Of a DNA stretch of 64,000 nucleotides, positions 42,131 to 51,946 are shown in pieces (the first letter of the stretch is position 1; the number at the start of each line of letters is the position of its first letter). Location of the stretch: the NCBI RefSeq assembly GCF_000718305.1, contig NZ_JOFQ01000001.1, positions 620,001 to 684,000 of the forward strand, in the 5' to 3' direction. A model generated the notes under the pieces. It ran no database searches. It was given only the letters and a program-made list of their open reading frames with translations, and had not been told where the DNA came from. The DNA comes from Streptomyces niger (lineage in GTDB: Bacteria; Actinomycetota; Actinomycetes; Streptomycetales; Streptomycetaceae). A program made the translations under genes and the position numbers.

Positions 42131-42715
42131 TCACGGAGAAACTTCACGGGTGTGGAAGGCGCGACGGACGGTCTCGGCCAGGGCGTGCTTTCGGCGCTCG
42201 TGGTCCGGTGGGGAGGTGTCCTGCGCGGTGCCGGAAGGGCCCACATCCGACCAAGTCAGCGCCATGGACGTCACCAGCGCGAGAAGATCCTCTGCCTGCA
42301 GCGATGACACGACTCGCCCGTCGCGCTGGGCCTGCGTGATGGCCTGTAGCTTGGCGCCCGTCTCCGGTGCTGCGGCCGCGGTGTTCGTGGGCGTGACTCC
42401 CTCCAGCTGAGCCCAGGCGGCAAGCCTGATCAGTTCCGGTTGCGCGAGAGCGGCTTCGTAGAGCCCCGTGGCGTACTGGGCGAGGTCGTCGGCAGTGAAA
42501 GGGACCGAGTCGACGACGGTTTGGGAGTGGGCGCGGAAGACGGCGTCGAAGAGGCCGAGCTTGTCACCGAAGTAGGCGTACAACCGAGCTTTGTTGATCC
42601 CTGCGGCGGCCGCGATGCGGTCGACGCGGGCACCCGCGATGCCGTGGGCCGCGAAGTCGGTGGTTGCGGCGTCCAGCAGGCGGCGGCGGGTGTCTTCACT
42701 CTTGGGGTACGGCAC
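42131..42715 (-). CDS. TetR-family transcriptional regulator
   Basis: 194 residues. The N-terminal helix-turn-helix reads RRRLLDAATTDFAAHGIAGA with VDRIAAAAGINKARLYAYFG as recognition helix, followed by an all-helical ligand domain. It is divergent from the alcohol dehydrogenase gene, and the shared gap holds a long inverted repeat. The GTG start (42713-42715) gives the usual short N-terminus; a TTG at 42730 would add five residues but lies within the repeat. It most likely represses the dehydrogenase and itself until an aldehyde- or alcohol-type ligand binds. Confidence 0.85.
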   Translation of the reverse strand: MPYPKSEDTRRRLLDAATTDFAAHGIAGARVDRIAAAAGINKARLYAYFGDKLGLFDAVFRAHSQTVVDSVPFTADDLAQYATGLYEAALAQPELIRLAAWAQLEGVTPTNTAAAAPETGAKLQAITQAQRDGRVVSSLQAEDLLALVTSMALTWSDVGPSGTAQDTSPPDHERRKHALAETVRRAFHTREVSP

Positions 42716-42729
42716 AGCCTCATCATACA

Positions 42730-42791
42730 AACCAGTTAGTTTTCATCGCGCCCGCGCCCTCTGGTGATGTATGAATGAAAACGAACTGGTT
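42730..42791. promoter_or_regulatory. Long inverted repeat, probable TetR operator
   Basis: AACCAGTTAGTTTTCAT (42730-42746) and ATGAAAACGAACTGGTT (42775-42791) match as inverse complements at 16 of 17 positions. They flank the 105-base divergent promoter between tetR and the dehydrogenase gene, one arm facing each gene. Confidence 0.75.
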
Positions 42792-42820
42792 AGTTTTCTC
42801 GATCGGATTGGATCGTTTGC

Positions 42821-43833
42821 ATGACTGTGCACGCGTATGCGGTGGAGCGGGCGGGTGGCCCTGTGCAGGTGCGTCAGTACGAACCGGAGCCGCTGGGACC
42901 TCTTGAGGTGGACATCTCCGTGACCCACTGCGGCGTCTGCCACACCGATATAGGCATGATCGACAACAGTCACGGGATCTCACGGTTCCCGGTGGTAGCG
43001 GGGCATGAGGCTGTCGGGGTGATCACGGCATTGGGTGACGCCGTGGACCGCTCCCGCCTCACTCTGGGACAGCGTGTGGGAATCGGCGCGTACGCGGGGT
43101 CGTGCTTCGCCTGCGAGTGGTGCATAACCGGCCGCCAGCACCTGTGCCCGGCCGGCGACGCAACCGTCTTCCGCGGCGACCGCGGCGGGTTCGCCACTCA
43201 ACTCCGCGCCAGCGACTGGCGGCATGTGCACCCGCTCCCGGACGTCATCACCTCCGAGCAGGCAGGGCCGCTGCTGTGCGCCGGTGCGACCGTTTTCTCG
43301 GCCATCGTGCGTCACGACGTCCGGCCCACAGACCGGGTCGCCGTCGTGGGTGTGGGCGGTCTGGGCCACCTGGCCATCCAGTTTCTGGCCAAGTGGGGCT
43401 GCCACGTCACCGCCGTTTCCAGGAGTGCCGAGAAGGCGGACGACGCCCGCCGTTTCGGCGCCCACGCGGTCGTCACCCCCCCCACGACGGGTTCGAGGAC
43501 CTGGCCGGCTCGTTCCACTTCGTACTGTCCACCGTCTCGGGTGATCTGCCGTGGGACACGTACCTCAACGCGTTGCGCCCTCAGGGAACCCTGTGCGTGG
43601 CCGGCGTCCCCGACAGCAGCTTCACCGTGCACCCACTCAGCATCCTGACGGGCGAAAGAAAACTCGCGGGAGGCCTCACCGGGACGCCCGCCGAGACCCG
43701 GCAGATGCTTGACTTCGCCGCGCGCCACGGGATCCGCCCCGCCACGGAGACATACCCGGTCTCCCGCATCAACGAGGCGCTCGACCACGTTCGCCGTGGT
43801 CGAGCGCGCTACCGCGCCGTCCTTGAGATGTGA
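42821..43833 (+). pseudogene. Zinc alcohol dehydrogenase, frameshifted in a C-run
   Basis: Two frames join into one ~337-residue medium-chain dehydrogenase. The first (from 42821) has HCGVCHTDIG (catalytic zinc Cys), GHEAVG, CFACEWCITGRQHLC (structural zinc Cys set) and the cofactor loop VVGVGGLGHLA. The second frame carries HFVLSTVSGDLPWDTYLN to the stop at 43833. The break is at a run of eight C (43476-43483); one extra C restores the protein. It resembles YahK/cinnamyl-alcohol-type enzymes. It may be a real mutation, slippage-prone variant or sequencing error. It is divergent from and probably controlled by the TetR gene. Confidence 0.8.
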
Positions 43834-44124
43834 GCGTCGTAGGCCACTGCCCTGCCTCCTCGCCGACACGGCGCCCGGCGATCCGTGGGAGCAAGCCGTC
43901 AAGGCCTGCCCGACCGTTCTGTGCCACCGCGACGCCGGGCAGACGGTCGACCGCCACCTGGCGCAACCGGTGACGGCCCATCCCGGACGGGAGAATGAAC
44001 CGCCCCGGTTCGGCAGGTCGGCCGGCGCCGATGGCCCTGCGGCCCACCCTTGACTCGGCCCGTGGAATCACGGGGGGGGAAGCGAGCGGGCCGCCCCGAA
44101 AAAGAGGGCCCGGTCGGGCGGCCC
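43834..44124. other. 291-base region without a gene
   Basis: Lies between the dehydrogenase stop and the folD remnant. It holds a G-run (44074-44081) and the minus-strand terminator described separately. No coding signal is recognised. Confidence 0.5.
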
Positions 44125-44126
44125 TC
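44098..44126 (-). terminator. Intrinsic terminator for the minus strand
   Basis: A GAGGGCC/GGCCCTC 7-bp stem (44104-44110 with 44120-44126) followed, in the minus sense, by a run of five T. This is a classical Rho-independent signal directly at the end of the truncated folD frame. Confidence 0.7.
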
Positions 44127-44544
44127 AGTACTCCGGTCTGACTTCGCGATCTTGCGGCGGACCCGGCTGGGAACGGGTACGGCCGTCGGCGTCCTTCGCC
44201 GGGTCCATCCGCTCCAGTACGGCGTTGGCGTCGAGCCCGCGCGGCAGGGGCAGCTGGACGATGTAGCCGGTGCACGCCGGGTCGGCGTTGAGTTCGTCGA
44301 TGACGCGCTCCACCTGCTCCTGGGTCGCGTCGGCCGGCAGCTCGCGCCGGATCGAGGCGATCCCGACCTGCGCGCAGTCGCGGTGTTTGCCGCCGACGTA
44401 GGCGTGGCTGCCGGGGTCGTCCCCGACCAGTACCGTGCCGAGGCCGGGTACGACGCCGCGTTCGGCCAACGCCGCGACGCGGCTGGTGAGTTCGGTGCGG
44501 ATGGCGGCCGCGGTGCGTCGCCCGTCGAGGATGGTGGCGTTCAT
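44125..44544 (-). pseudogene. folD: Truncated FolD (methylene-THF dehydrogenase/cyclohydrolase)
   Basis: The N-terminal half of FolD is clear: [29 protein letters not shown] with catalytic Lys53, GYIVQLPLP and DPAKDADG. At 44182 the homology stops; the frame continues 19 codons of foreign sequence to TGA. The NADP-binding half (about 160 residues) is gone, so it cannot be active. The foreign part contains TACTCCGGTCTGACTTCGCG, which resembles the IS-end sequence at 41757, suggesting IS-mediated truncation. The start has AAGGGGAG upstream. FolD would interconvert methylene- and formyl-THF, upstream of PurU. Confidence 0.85.
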
Positions 44545-44610
44545 TCGTCTCCCCTTTGCCGGCCCTGTCGGCCTCACCGGCCGCGGAGGATCATCGGCAT
44601 GACCTGCCGG

Positions 44611-44836
44611 GCGTTGCTTTATACGCAACGCATATCGAAATGCGCAACACGCAGTGCAGCCCGTCCGGAGCACTGTCAAGAGGTGATTGCCGGGGCTGTG
44701 CAGGCGAGTTGAAGTACCGGCATTCGGCCGGGGCGACGCCCCGACGCGCAGGTGGGCGAGGTCGGAACGGGGGCTTGACCGCGAACCGTCACGTCCGGAC
44801 CATGTTGCGTATCAAACACGCTGTTGCGTATTGCGC
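44611..44836. promoter_or_regulatory. Divergent folD-purU operators of the TTGCGTAT type
   Basis: On the folD side are GCGTTGC/GCAACGC (44611-44617 and 44625-44631, containing ATACGCAA) and CGCAT/ATGCG (44629-44644). On the purU side are TTGCGTATCAAACACG (44805-44820) and TTGCGTAT again at 44824-44831, 19 bases apart. They resemble the elements at 38753 and 39030, which implies a common regulator encoded elsewhere. No gene is seen in 44545-44853. Confidence 0.65.
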
Positions 44837-44853
44837 TTCTCCTTGGAGGCCCG

Positions 44854-45726
44854 ATGTCCGCTCGACCGCAGCCCGCGCGCGAGTTCGTCCTCACCGTCTC
44901 GTGCCCCGACCGCTCCGGCCTCGTCCACGCCGTCACCGGCTTCGTCGTCCAGCACTCCGGGAACATCGAGGAGAGTCAGCAGTTCGACGACCGACTGCAG
45001 GACCGCTTCTTCCTCCGTATGCGCTTCCATGTGCCGGATCCGGACACGTCGCTGGACGATCTGCGTTCCGGTTTCGCGCCCGTCGCGGAGGCGTACCGCA
45101 TCTCCTGGAATCTCTACGAGGCGTCGACCCCCACCCGTACGCTGATCATGGTGTCGAAGTTCGGCCACTGCCTGAACGACCTGCTCTTCCGGCGCAGCAC
45201 CGGCGCGCTCAACGTCGAGATACCGGCGATCGTCTCCAACCACCGCGACTTCGAAGCCCTGGCGGAGAGCCACGGCATTCCGTTCCACCACATCCCCGTG
45301 ACGCGGGAGACGAAGCCCGAGGCGGAGGCGCGGCTGTTGGAGCTCGTCGACGAGCTCGACATCGACCTGGTGGTTCTCGCCCGCTACATGCAGATCCTCT
45401 CCAACGACCTGTGCAAGCAGCTCGAAGGCCGGGCGATCAACATCCACCACTCGTTCCTGCCGAGCTTCAAGGGCGCGCGGCCGTACGCCCAGGCGCACGA
45501 CCGCGGCGTCAAGCTCGTCGGAGCCACGGCGCACTACGTCACCCCGGACCTCGACGAGGGACCCATCATCGAGCAGGACGTGGTCCGCGTGGACCACTCG
45601 CAGGGGCCCGAGAACCTGGTCGCCCTCGGCCGCGACGTCGAGGCACAGGTCCTCGCCCGCGCGGTGAAGTGGCACAGCGAGAGCCGGATCATGGTCAACG
45701 GGAACCGTACGGTCGTGCTGCGCTGA
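44854..45726 (+). CDS. purU: Formyltetrahydrofolate deformylase
   Basis: 290 residues: an N-terminal ACT regulatory domain (FVLTVSCPDRSGLVHAVTGF) and a C-terminal formyl-transferase-type catalytic domain with the Asn196-His198-Asp234 set (INIHHSFLPSFKG and TPDLDEGP). PurU hydrolyses 10-formyl-THF to THF and formate. Outside purine metabolism it disposes of one-carbon units from demethylation, for example in actinobacterial betaine/sarcosine catabolism, where it pairs with folD as here. TTGGAGG lies just before the ATG. Operator repeats link it with the Rieske and MFS genes. Confidence 0.92.
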   Translation: MSARPQPAREFVLTVSCPDRSGLVHAVTGFVVQHSGNIEESQQFDDRLQDRFFLRMRFHVPDPDTSLDDLRSGFAPVAEAYRISWNLYEASTPTRTLIMVSKFGHCLNDLLFRRSTGALNVEIPAIVSNHRDFEALAESHGIPFHHIPVTRETKPEAEARLLELVDELDIDLVVLARYMQILSNDLCKQLEGRAINIHHSFLPSFKGARPYAQAHDRGVKLVGATAHYVTPDLDEGPIIEQDVVRVDHSQGPENLVALGRDVEAQVLARAVKWHSESRIMVNGNRTVVLR

Positions 45727-45796
45727 CCTGCCGTGCCCCTACCCGTACCGTTACCGGGAAACTTCGTGCAGGGGCGCCGGCGCGCTGGTGCGTCCG

Positions 45797-47077
45797 TCAG
45801 GTGCCGAGGTCCACTGCGCGGGACACAGCGGCGCCGGGGCGTGGGGCGGGTGCGGCCGCCGCGGTGCTGACGGCCCCTCCCGTGTCGAGGAAGCGGCTGA
45901 GCGGCAGGGTGGCGGCGCCGACGGTGACCGCGTCCGTGCCGAGGCGGCCGAGTTCGATGGTGGCGCGGGCCGCCGGGTAGCGCAGTGCGTAGGCCGCGGT
46001 GGCCTCCCGTACGGCGGGCAGCAGGCGGGTGCCGAGGAGGAGGCCGGCCCAGCCGGCCAGCACGATGCGTTCGGGGTTGAAGAGGTTCACCAGGTCGGCG
46101 ATGCCCGCGCCGAGGTATTCGGCGGTCTCGGCGAGGACCTCGGCGGCGGCCGGGTCGTCGGCGGCGAGGAGGGCGGCCAGCGCTCCTTCTTCGCCGGCGC
46201 CCGGGGGTGTCGTGCCGCCCGCTTCCTGCCACCGTTCGAGCACCGCTTCGGCGCCGACGTACGCCTCCAGGCAGCCGCGGGCGCCGCACCGGCAGCGGCG
46301 GCCGCGCAGCTGCATGGTGGTGTGGCCCCACTCCCCCGCGCCGTGCGCGGCGCCGCCGTACGCGCTGCCGTCGGTGATCACGCTGGCGCCGACGCCGGAG
46401 CCGATGAGGGCGATGACGGCGTCGCGGGCGCCCCGCCCGGCGCCGAACCACATCTCCGCCTGGCCGAGCGTCTTGGCACCGTTGGACACGAACAGCGGTG
46501 TGTCGTGGCCGAGTTGGGCGGCTTCGCGGAGCAGGGACTCCAGGGGGACGGCGTCCCAGCCGACGGTCTGGCCGTGCACCACAGCGCCGCCGCGCGCCGG
46601 GTCGTCCGCGACGATGCCGGGCACGCCGACGCCGATGCCGAGCAGCGGGCCGTGCGGGACGTCGGTGCCGCGCACCGCCTTCAGCCCGTCGGCTATCAGG
46701 CGGACCACATGGGTGACGTTGTGGCCGTCGTCCTTCAAGGGATGTTCACAGCGGGCCAGCTCGGTCATCGACACGTCGAAGAGTTCCACGCGTATTCGTG
46801 TCTCGCCGACGTCCACCCCGATGAGCGATCCGGCGCCCGGCGCGACCCGCAGCAGGATGCGCGGGCGGCCGCCGTCGGAGTCGACCGAGCCCGCCTCCTC
46901 CAGCAGCCCGTCCGCGAGGAGTTCGGCGGTGACGTTGCTGACGGACGCCGAGCTCAGGCCGGTCAGCGCGGCGAGTTCCTGGCGGCTCAGCGGCCCTTCC
47001 AGGTACAGCCGGCGCAGCAGTCGCGCGCGGTTGCCGCGGCGCAGATCACGGACCGTCCGGCGGTGGCGTTCGGGCAT
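45797..47077 (-). CDS. ROK-family transcriptional repressor
   Basis: 426 residues. The N-terminal winged helix (RLYLEGPLSRQELAALTGLS) is followed by a ROK fold with IGVDVGETRIRVELFD, GVGVPGIV and the zinc motif CRCGARGCLE. ROK repressors of this type sense an imported or phosphorylated sugar. It is divergent from the sugar-importer/GH1/GH30 operon, and an inverted repeat lies between them. AAGGAG precedes the ATG at 47075-47077. Whether it also phosphorylates sugar is doubtful because regulators with this DNA-binding domain often do not. Confidence 0.9.
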   Translation of the reverse strand: MPERHRRTVRDLRRGNRARLLRRLYLEGPLSRQELAALTGLSSASVSNVTAELLADGLLEEAGSVDSDGGRPRILLRVAPGAGSLIGVDVGETRIRVELFDVSMTELARCEHPLKDDGHNVTHVVRLIADGLKAVRGTDVPHGPLLGIGVGVPGIVADDPARGGAVVHGQTVGWDAVPLESLLREAAQLGHDTPLFVSNGAKTLGQAEMWFGAGRGARDAVIALIGSGVGASVITDGSAYGGAAHGAGEWGHTTMQLRGRRCRCGARGCLEAYVGAEAVLERWQEAGGTTPPGAGEEGALAALLAADDPAAAEVLAETAEYLGAGIADLVNLFNPERIVLAGWAGLLLGTRLLPAVREATAAYALRYPAARATIELGRLGTDAVTVGAATLPLSRFLDTGGAVSTAAAAPAPRPGAAVSRAVDLGT

Positions 47078-47164
47078 GTGGCTCCTTCCTTTCCCTTCCT
47101 TCCTCGGCTCCTTCCCCGGCAACTTACCGGTGCCGAGTGTCTTGACGACCCCTTCTTTCACTAC

Positions 47165-47185
47165 TTAACTCACGCTTTAAGTTAA
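47165..47185. promoter_or_regulatory. Probable ROK operator
   Basis: TTAACT (47165-47170) and AGTTAA (47180-47185) form a dyad with a 9-base spacer in an AT-rich patch between the ROK gene and the importer operon. The AT-richness is striking in this genome. Confidence 0.6.
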
Positions 47186-47240
47186 TACGGAGCCGCGTTC
47201 AGAGCTTTGATGCTCGCCTCCTGGAGGGGCCACAACGACC

Positions 47241-48557
47241 ATGCGTAGAACCCGTATGGCGGCAGTCGCCGCGCTCACCACCGCACTGACCGCCGCCCTG
47301 GCCACGGGCTGCGGCGGCGGCACCGCCCTCGGCGGCGGTGCCAACAACGACAGTCCGAAGGAGCTGACCTACTGGGCGACCAACCAGGGGTCCAGCCTGG
47401 AGGCGGACAAGAAGGTGCTCGGCCCGGAGCTGAAGAAGTTCGAACAGCAGACCGGGATCAAGGTCCATCTGGAGGTCATCCCCTGGGCCACCGTCCTCGA
47501 CCGGATCCTCGCCGCTGCGTCCTCCGGTCAGGGCCCGGACGTGCTCAACCTCGGCAACACCTGGTCCTCGTCGCTGCAGAAGAGCAACGCGCTGCTGCCG
47601 TTCGACGCCAAGAACTTCAAGAAGATCGGCGGCAAGGACCGCTTCGCGCCGGCGCCGATGGCCGCCACCGGCGCGGCCGGCAAGGATCCGGCCGCGGTGC
47701 CGCTGTACTCGCTGACGTACGCGCTGTACTACAACAAGCAGATGTTCAAGGAGGCGGGCATCTCCCGGCCGCCCACCACCTGGGACGAACTTGTCGCGGA
47801 CGGCAAGAAGCTCACCAAGGACGGCACGTACGGGCTGGCCATGGAGGGCGGCAACCCGGTGGAGAACGCGCACCACGCCTTCGTCTTCGGCAAGCAGCAC
47901 GGCGCCGACTTCTTCGACGCCTCGGGCAAGCCCACCTTCGACAAGCCCGCGAACGTCGCGGCCGTCAAGCAGTACATCGACTTCCTCGCCAACGACAAGA
48001 TCGCCGCGCCCGGCAACGCCGAGTACGCGCAGAACCAGTCGGTGCGGGACTTCGCCACCGGCAAGGCCGGCATGCTGCTGTGGCAGGCGGCCCGCACCTC
48101 GTTGCAGGCGCACGGGATGAAGACCGACGAGTACGGGGTGGCGCCGGTGCCCTTCCAGTCCGGCGGCACGGACGGCCGGCGCAACGTCGACTCCATGGTG
48201 GCCGGCATCAACCTCGGCGTCTTCCAGAACACCGACAACGTCGACGGCGCCCTGAAGTTCGTGAAGTTCATGACCTCCACCGAGGAACAGCGGATCCTCA
48301 CCACCAAGTACGGCTCGATCTCGCCGGTGCTGGAGGCGCAGCGGAGCAAGCCGCGGGACAAGGACGAGGCCGTGCAGCGCGAGGTGCTGGCCAAGAGCGC
48401 GGCGCCGCTGCCGCAGGTCCCGGACGAGTCGCAGTTCGAGACGCTGGTCGGCGGCGCCATGAAGGAACTGCTGGCCGACGCCGCGGCGGGCAAGAAGACC
48501 GGCACCGCCGAGGTGCAGGCCGCACTGACCAAGGCCCAGCAGCAGATGCAGAAGTGA
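47241..48557 (+). CDS. Sugar ABC transporter substrate-binding lipoprotein (CUT1)
   Basis: 438 residues. The signal peptide ends in a lipobox (ALATGC, Cys24) and a Gly-rich linker follows. The mature protein is a type-B solute-binding protein with YWATNQGSSLEADKKV, GPDVLNLGNTWSS and the GMLLWQAARTSL region that lines the sugar cleft. It delivers oligosaccharide to the two permeases downstream. GGAGGGG lies 12 bases before the ATG. The linked GH1 and GH30 enzymes suggest a beta-glucoside as ligand. Confidence 0.9.
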   Translation: MRRTRMAAVAALTTALTAALATGCGGGTALGGGANNDSPKELTYWATNQGSSLEADKKVLGPELKKFEQQTGIKVHLEVIPWATVLDRILAAASSGQGPDVLNLGNTWSSSLQKSNALLPFDAKNFKKIGGKDRFAPAPMAATGAAGKDPAAVPLYSLTYALYYNKQMFKEAGISRPPTTWDELVADGKKLTKDGTYGLAMEGGNPVENAHHAFVFGKQHGADFFDASGKPTFDKPANVAAVKQYIDFLANDKIAAPGNAEYAQNQSVRDFATGKAGMLLWQAARTSLQAHGMKTDEYGVAPVPFQSGGTDGRRNVDSMVAGINLGVFQNTDNVDGALKFVKFMTSTEEQRILTTKYGSISPVLEAQRSKPRDKDEAVQREVLAKSAAPLPQVPDESQFETLVGGAMKELLADAAAGKKTGTAEVQAALTKAQQQMQK

Positions 48558-48567
48558 GACCCGCGCC

Positions 48568-49584
48568 ATGACCACCACCGCACCGCACGAAGCGGCCGGG
48601 ACGGCGGCGGCCGGCACGTCGCCGTCCGGCGCCTCTCCCCCGAACCGGCCGCCGCGCCGCTCCTTCCTCCCCGATCGGATCCGACGCGGCGGCCTTCCCT
48701 ACCTCCTGCTGCTCCCCGCCCTCGCCCTCGAACTGCTCATCCACATCGTGCCGATGGTCATCGGCATCGCGATGAGCTTCAAGCAGCTCACCCACGAGTA
48801 CATCCGCAACTGGGGCTCGGCACCCTGGGCCGGCCTGGACAACTTCCGCATCGCGGTCGACTTCGACGCCCCGGTCGGCCGGGCACTGCTGCACTCCTTC
48901 GCGGTGACCTGCGGGTTCACCGTGCTCGCCGTGGGCCTGGCCTGGCTGTTCGGCGTGACGGCCGCGATCCTCATGCAGGACCGGTTCCGCGGCCGCGGCC
49001 TGCTGCGCGCACTGTTCCTCACCCCGTACGCGCTGCCCGTCTACACCGCCGTCATCACCTGGTCCTTCCTGCTCCAGCGGGACAACGGGCTGGTGAACCA
49101 CGTACTGCACGACCAGCTCGGGATCACCGACTCGCCCACGTTCTGGCTGGTCGGTGACAACAGCTTCTGGGCGCTGGTGGTGACGTCGGTCTGGCGCACC
49201 TGGCCGTTCGCCTTCCTGATGCTGACGGCCGCGCTGCAGAACATCCCGCGGGAGTCCTACGAGGCGGCGCAGCTGGACGGCGCCGGGATCCGGCAGCAGA
49301 TCCGGCACATCACCCTGCCGGCCCTGCGCCCCGTCAACCAGGTCCTGATACTGGTCCTCTTCCTGTGGACGTTCAACGACTTCAACGTGCCGTACGTGCT
49401 GTTCGGCAAGGCGGCGCCGGAGGCGGCCGACCTGATCTCGATCCACATCTACCAGGCGTCCTTCGAGACCTGGAACTTCGGCTCGGGCTCGGCGATGTCC
49501 GTCCTGCTGCTGCTCTTCCTGCTCGTCGTGACGGCCGCGTACCTGCTGGTCACCGGCCGTGGAAGGAGGGGCGAGCATGGCTGA
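48568..49584 (+). CDS. Sugar ABC transporter permease (first CUT1 subunit)
   Basis: 338 residues. A long Pro/Ala-rich cytoplasmic N-terminus (1-40) leads to six helices. The EAA loop that contacts the ATPase reads ESYEAAQLDGAGIRQQIRHI. It is the MalF-type partner of the next permease, which it overlaps by 8 bases. It starts 11 bases after the binding-protein gene. No ATPase gene is present in the operon, as is usual for Streptomyces systems that share MsiK. Confidence 0.9.
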   Translation: MTTTAPHEAAGTAAAGTSPSGASPPNRPPRRSFLPDRIRRGGLPYLLLLPALALELLIHIVPMVIGIAMSFKQLTHEYIRNWGSAPWAGLDNFRIAVDFDAPVGRALLHSFAVTCGFTVLAVGLAWLFGVTAAILMQDRFRGRGLLRALFLTPYALPVYTAVITWSFLLQRDNGLVNHVLHDQLGITDSPTFWLVGDNSFWALVVTSVWRTWPFAFLMLTAALQNIPRESYEAAQLDGAGIRQQIRHITLPALRPVNQVLILVLFLWTFNDFNVPYVLFGKAAPEAADLISIHIYQASFETWNFGSGSAMSVLLLLFLLVVTAAYLLVTGRGRRGEHG

Positions 49585-50440
49585 GGCCGGCAAGTCGCCC
49601 ACCGCGCCGCCCCGGTCCTTCGTCTGGACCCGGCGGGTGCTGCTCACCCTGCTGACCCTCTTCACGGCCACCCCGCTGTACGTGATGCTCAGCAGCTCGC
49701 TGAAGCCGCTGCAGGACGTGACCGGTGCCTTTCGGTGGTTCCCCAGCACGGTGACCTTCCAGCCGTACCTGGACATCTGGAAGACCGTGCCGCTGGGCCG
49801 GTACTTCGTGAACTCGCTGATCGTGGCGGGCGCGGCGACCGCCTGCTCGGTGGTGATCGCGGTGTTCGCGGCGTACGCGGTCAGCCGCTACCGCTTCCGG
49901 GGCAAGCGGCTGTTCACCGTCACGGTGCTGTCCACGCAGATGTTCCCCGGCATCCTCTTCCTGCTGCCGCTCTTCCTGATCTTCGTGAACATCGGGAACG
50001 CCACCGGCGTCGCGCTCTACGGTTCGCGCGGTGGCCTGATCCTCACCTACATGACCTTCACCCTGCCGCTGTCCATCTGGATGCTGGTGGGCTACTTCGA
50101 CTCCATCCCGCGCGACCTGGACGAGGCGGCGCAGGTCGACGGCTGCGGGCCGCTCGGCGCGCTCGTCCGGGTGGTCGTACCGGCCGCCGTTCCCGGCATC
50201 GTCGCGGTCGCCATCTACTCCTTCATGACCGCCTGGGGCGAGGTGCTCTTCGCCTCGGTCATGACCAACGACGTCACCCGCACCCTCGCGATCGGCCTGC
50301 AGGGCTACGCGACCCAGACCGAGGTGTACTGGAACCAGATCATGGCCGCCTCGCTCGTCGTCAGCGTCCCCGTCGTCGCGGGCTTTCTGCTCCTCCAGCG
50401 CTACCTCGTCGCCGGACTCACGGCCGGTGCCGTCAAGTGA
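49577..50440 (+). CDS. Sugar ABC transporter permease (second CUT1 subunit)
   Basis: 287 residues with six helices and the EAA loop [20 protein letters not shown]. It corresponds to MalG, which completes the membrane channel. The ATG at 49577 is preferred because GGAAGGAGG lies just upstream; a more upstream start would deepen the overlap with the first permease. The stop is 21 bases before the GH1 gene, so import and hydrolysis are co-expressed. Confidence 0.9.
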   Translation: MAEAGKSPTAPPRSFVWTRRVLLTLLTLFTATPLYVMLSSSLKPLQDVTGAFRWFPSTVTFQPYLDIWKTVPLGRYFVNSLIVAGAATACSVVIAVFAAYAVSRYRFRGKRLFTVTVLSTQMFPGILFLLPLFLIFVNIGNATGVALYGSRGGLILTYMTFTLPLSIWMLVGYFDSIPRDLDEAAQVDGCGPLGALVRVVVPAAVPGIVAVAIYSFMTAWGEVLFASVMTNDVTRTLAIGLQGYATQTEVYWNQIMAASLVVSVPVVAGFLLLQRYLVAGLTAGAVK

Positions 50441-50460
50441 CCACCGCGGAAAGGAACTCC

Positions 50461-51822
<1,362 letters not shown>

Positions 51823-51838
51823 CACCCCCACGAGCACC

Positions 51839-51892
51839 GCTCGGGCGCGTCGCCACATCGGATCGCCAAACCCTGCCACGACGCGCCCGGGC
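51839..51892. terminator. Long inverted repeat after the GH1 gene
   Basis: 14-bp arms (51839-51852 and 51879-51892) with one G-T type mismatch and a 26-base loop. It probably ends the importer/GH1 transcript before the GH30 gene; an operator role is possible. Confidence 0.55.
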
Positions 51893-51946
51893 GGTTCTGC
51901 ACCGCCTGTACACAACACGGCCCACATCTTCCGGAGGAGCCGCATC

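Noticed and set aside
43476..43483. Programmed ribosomal frameshift in the dehydrogenase gene
   Set aside because: A C-run alone is not a known actinobacterial slippery signal here, and this enzyme family has no history of programmed frameshifting; error or mutation is simpler.
38380..45726. A complete glycine-betaine demethylation cluster
   Set aside because: Only ferredoxin, transporter, truncated FolD and PurU are present; no oxygenase, dimethylglycine or sarcosine oxidase genes are in the window, so only a hint is kept.
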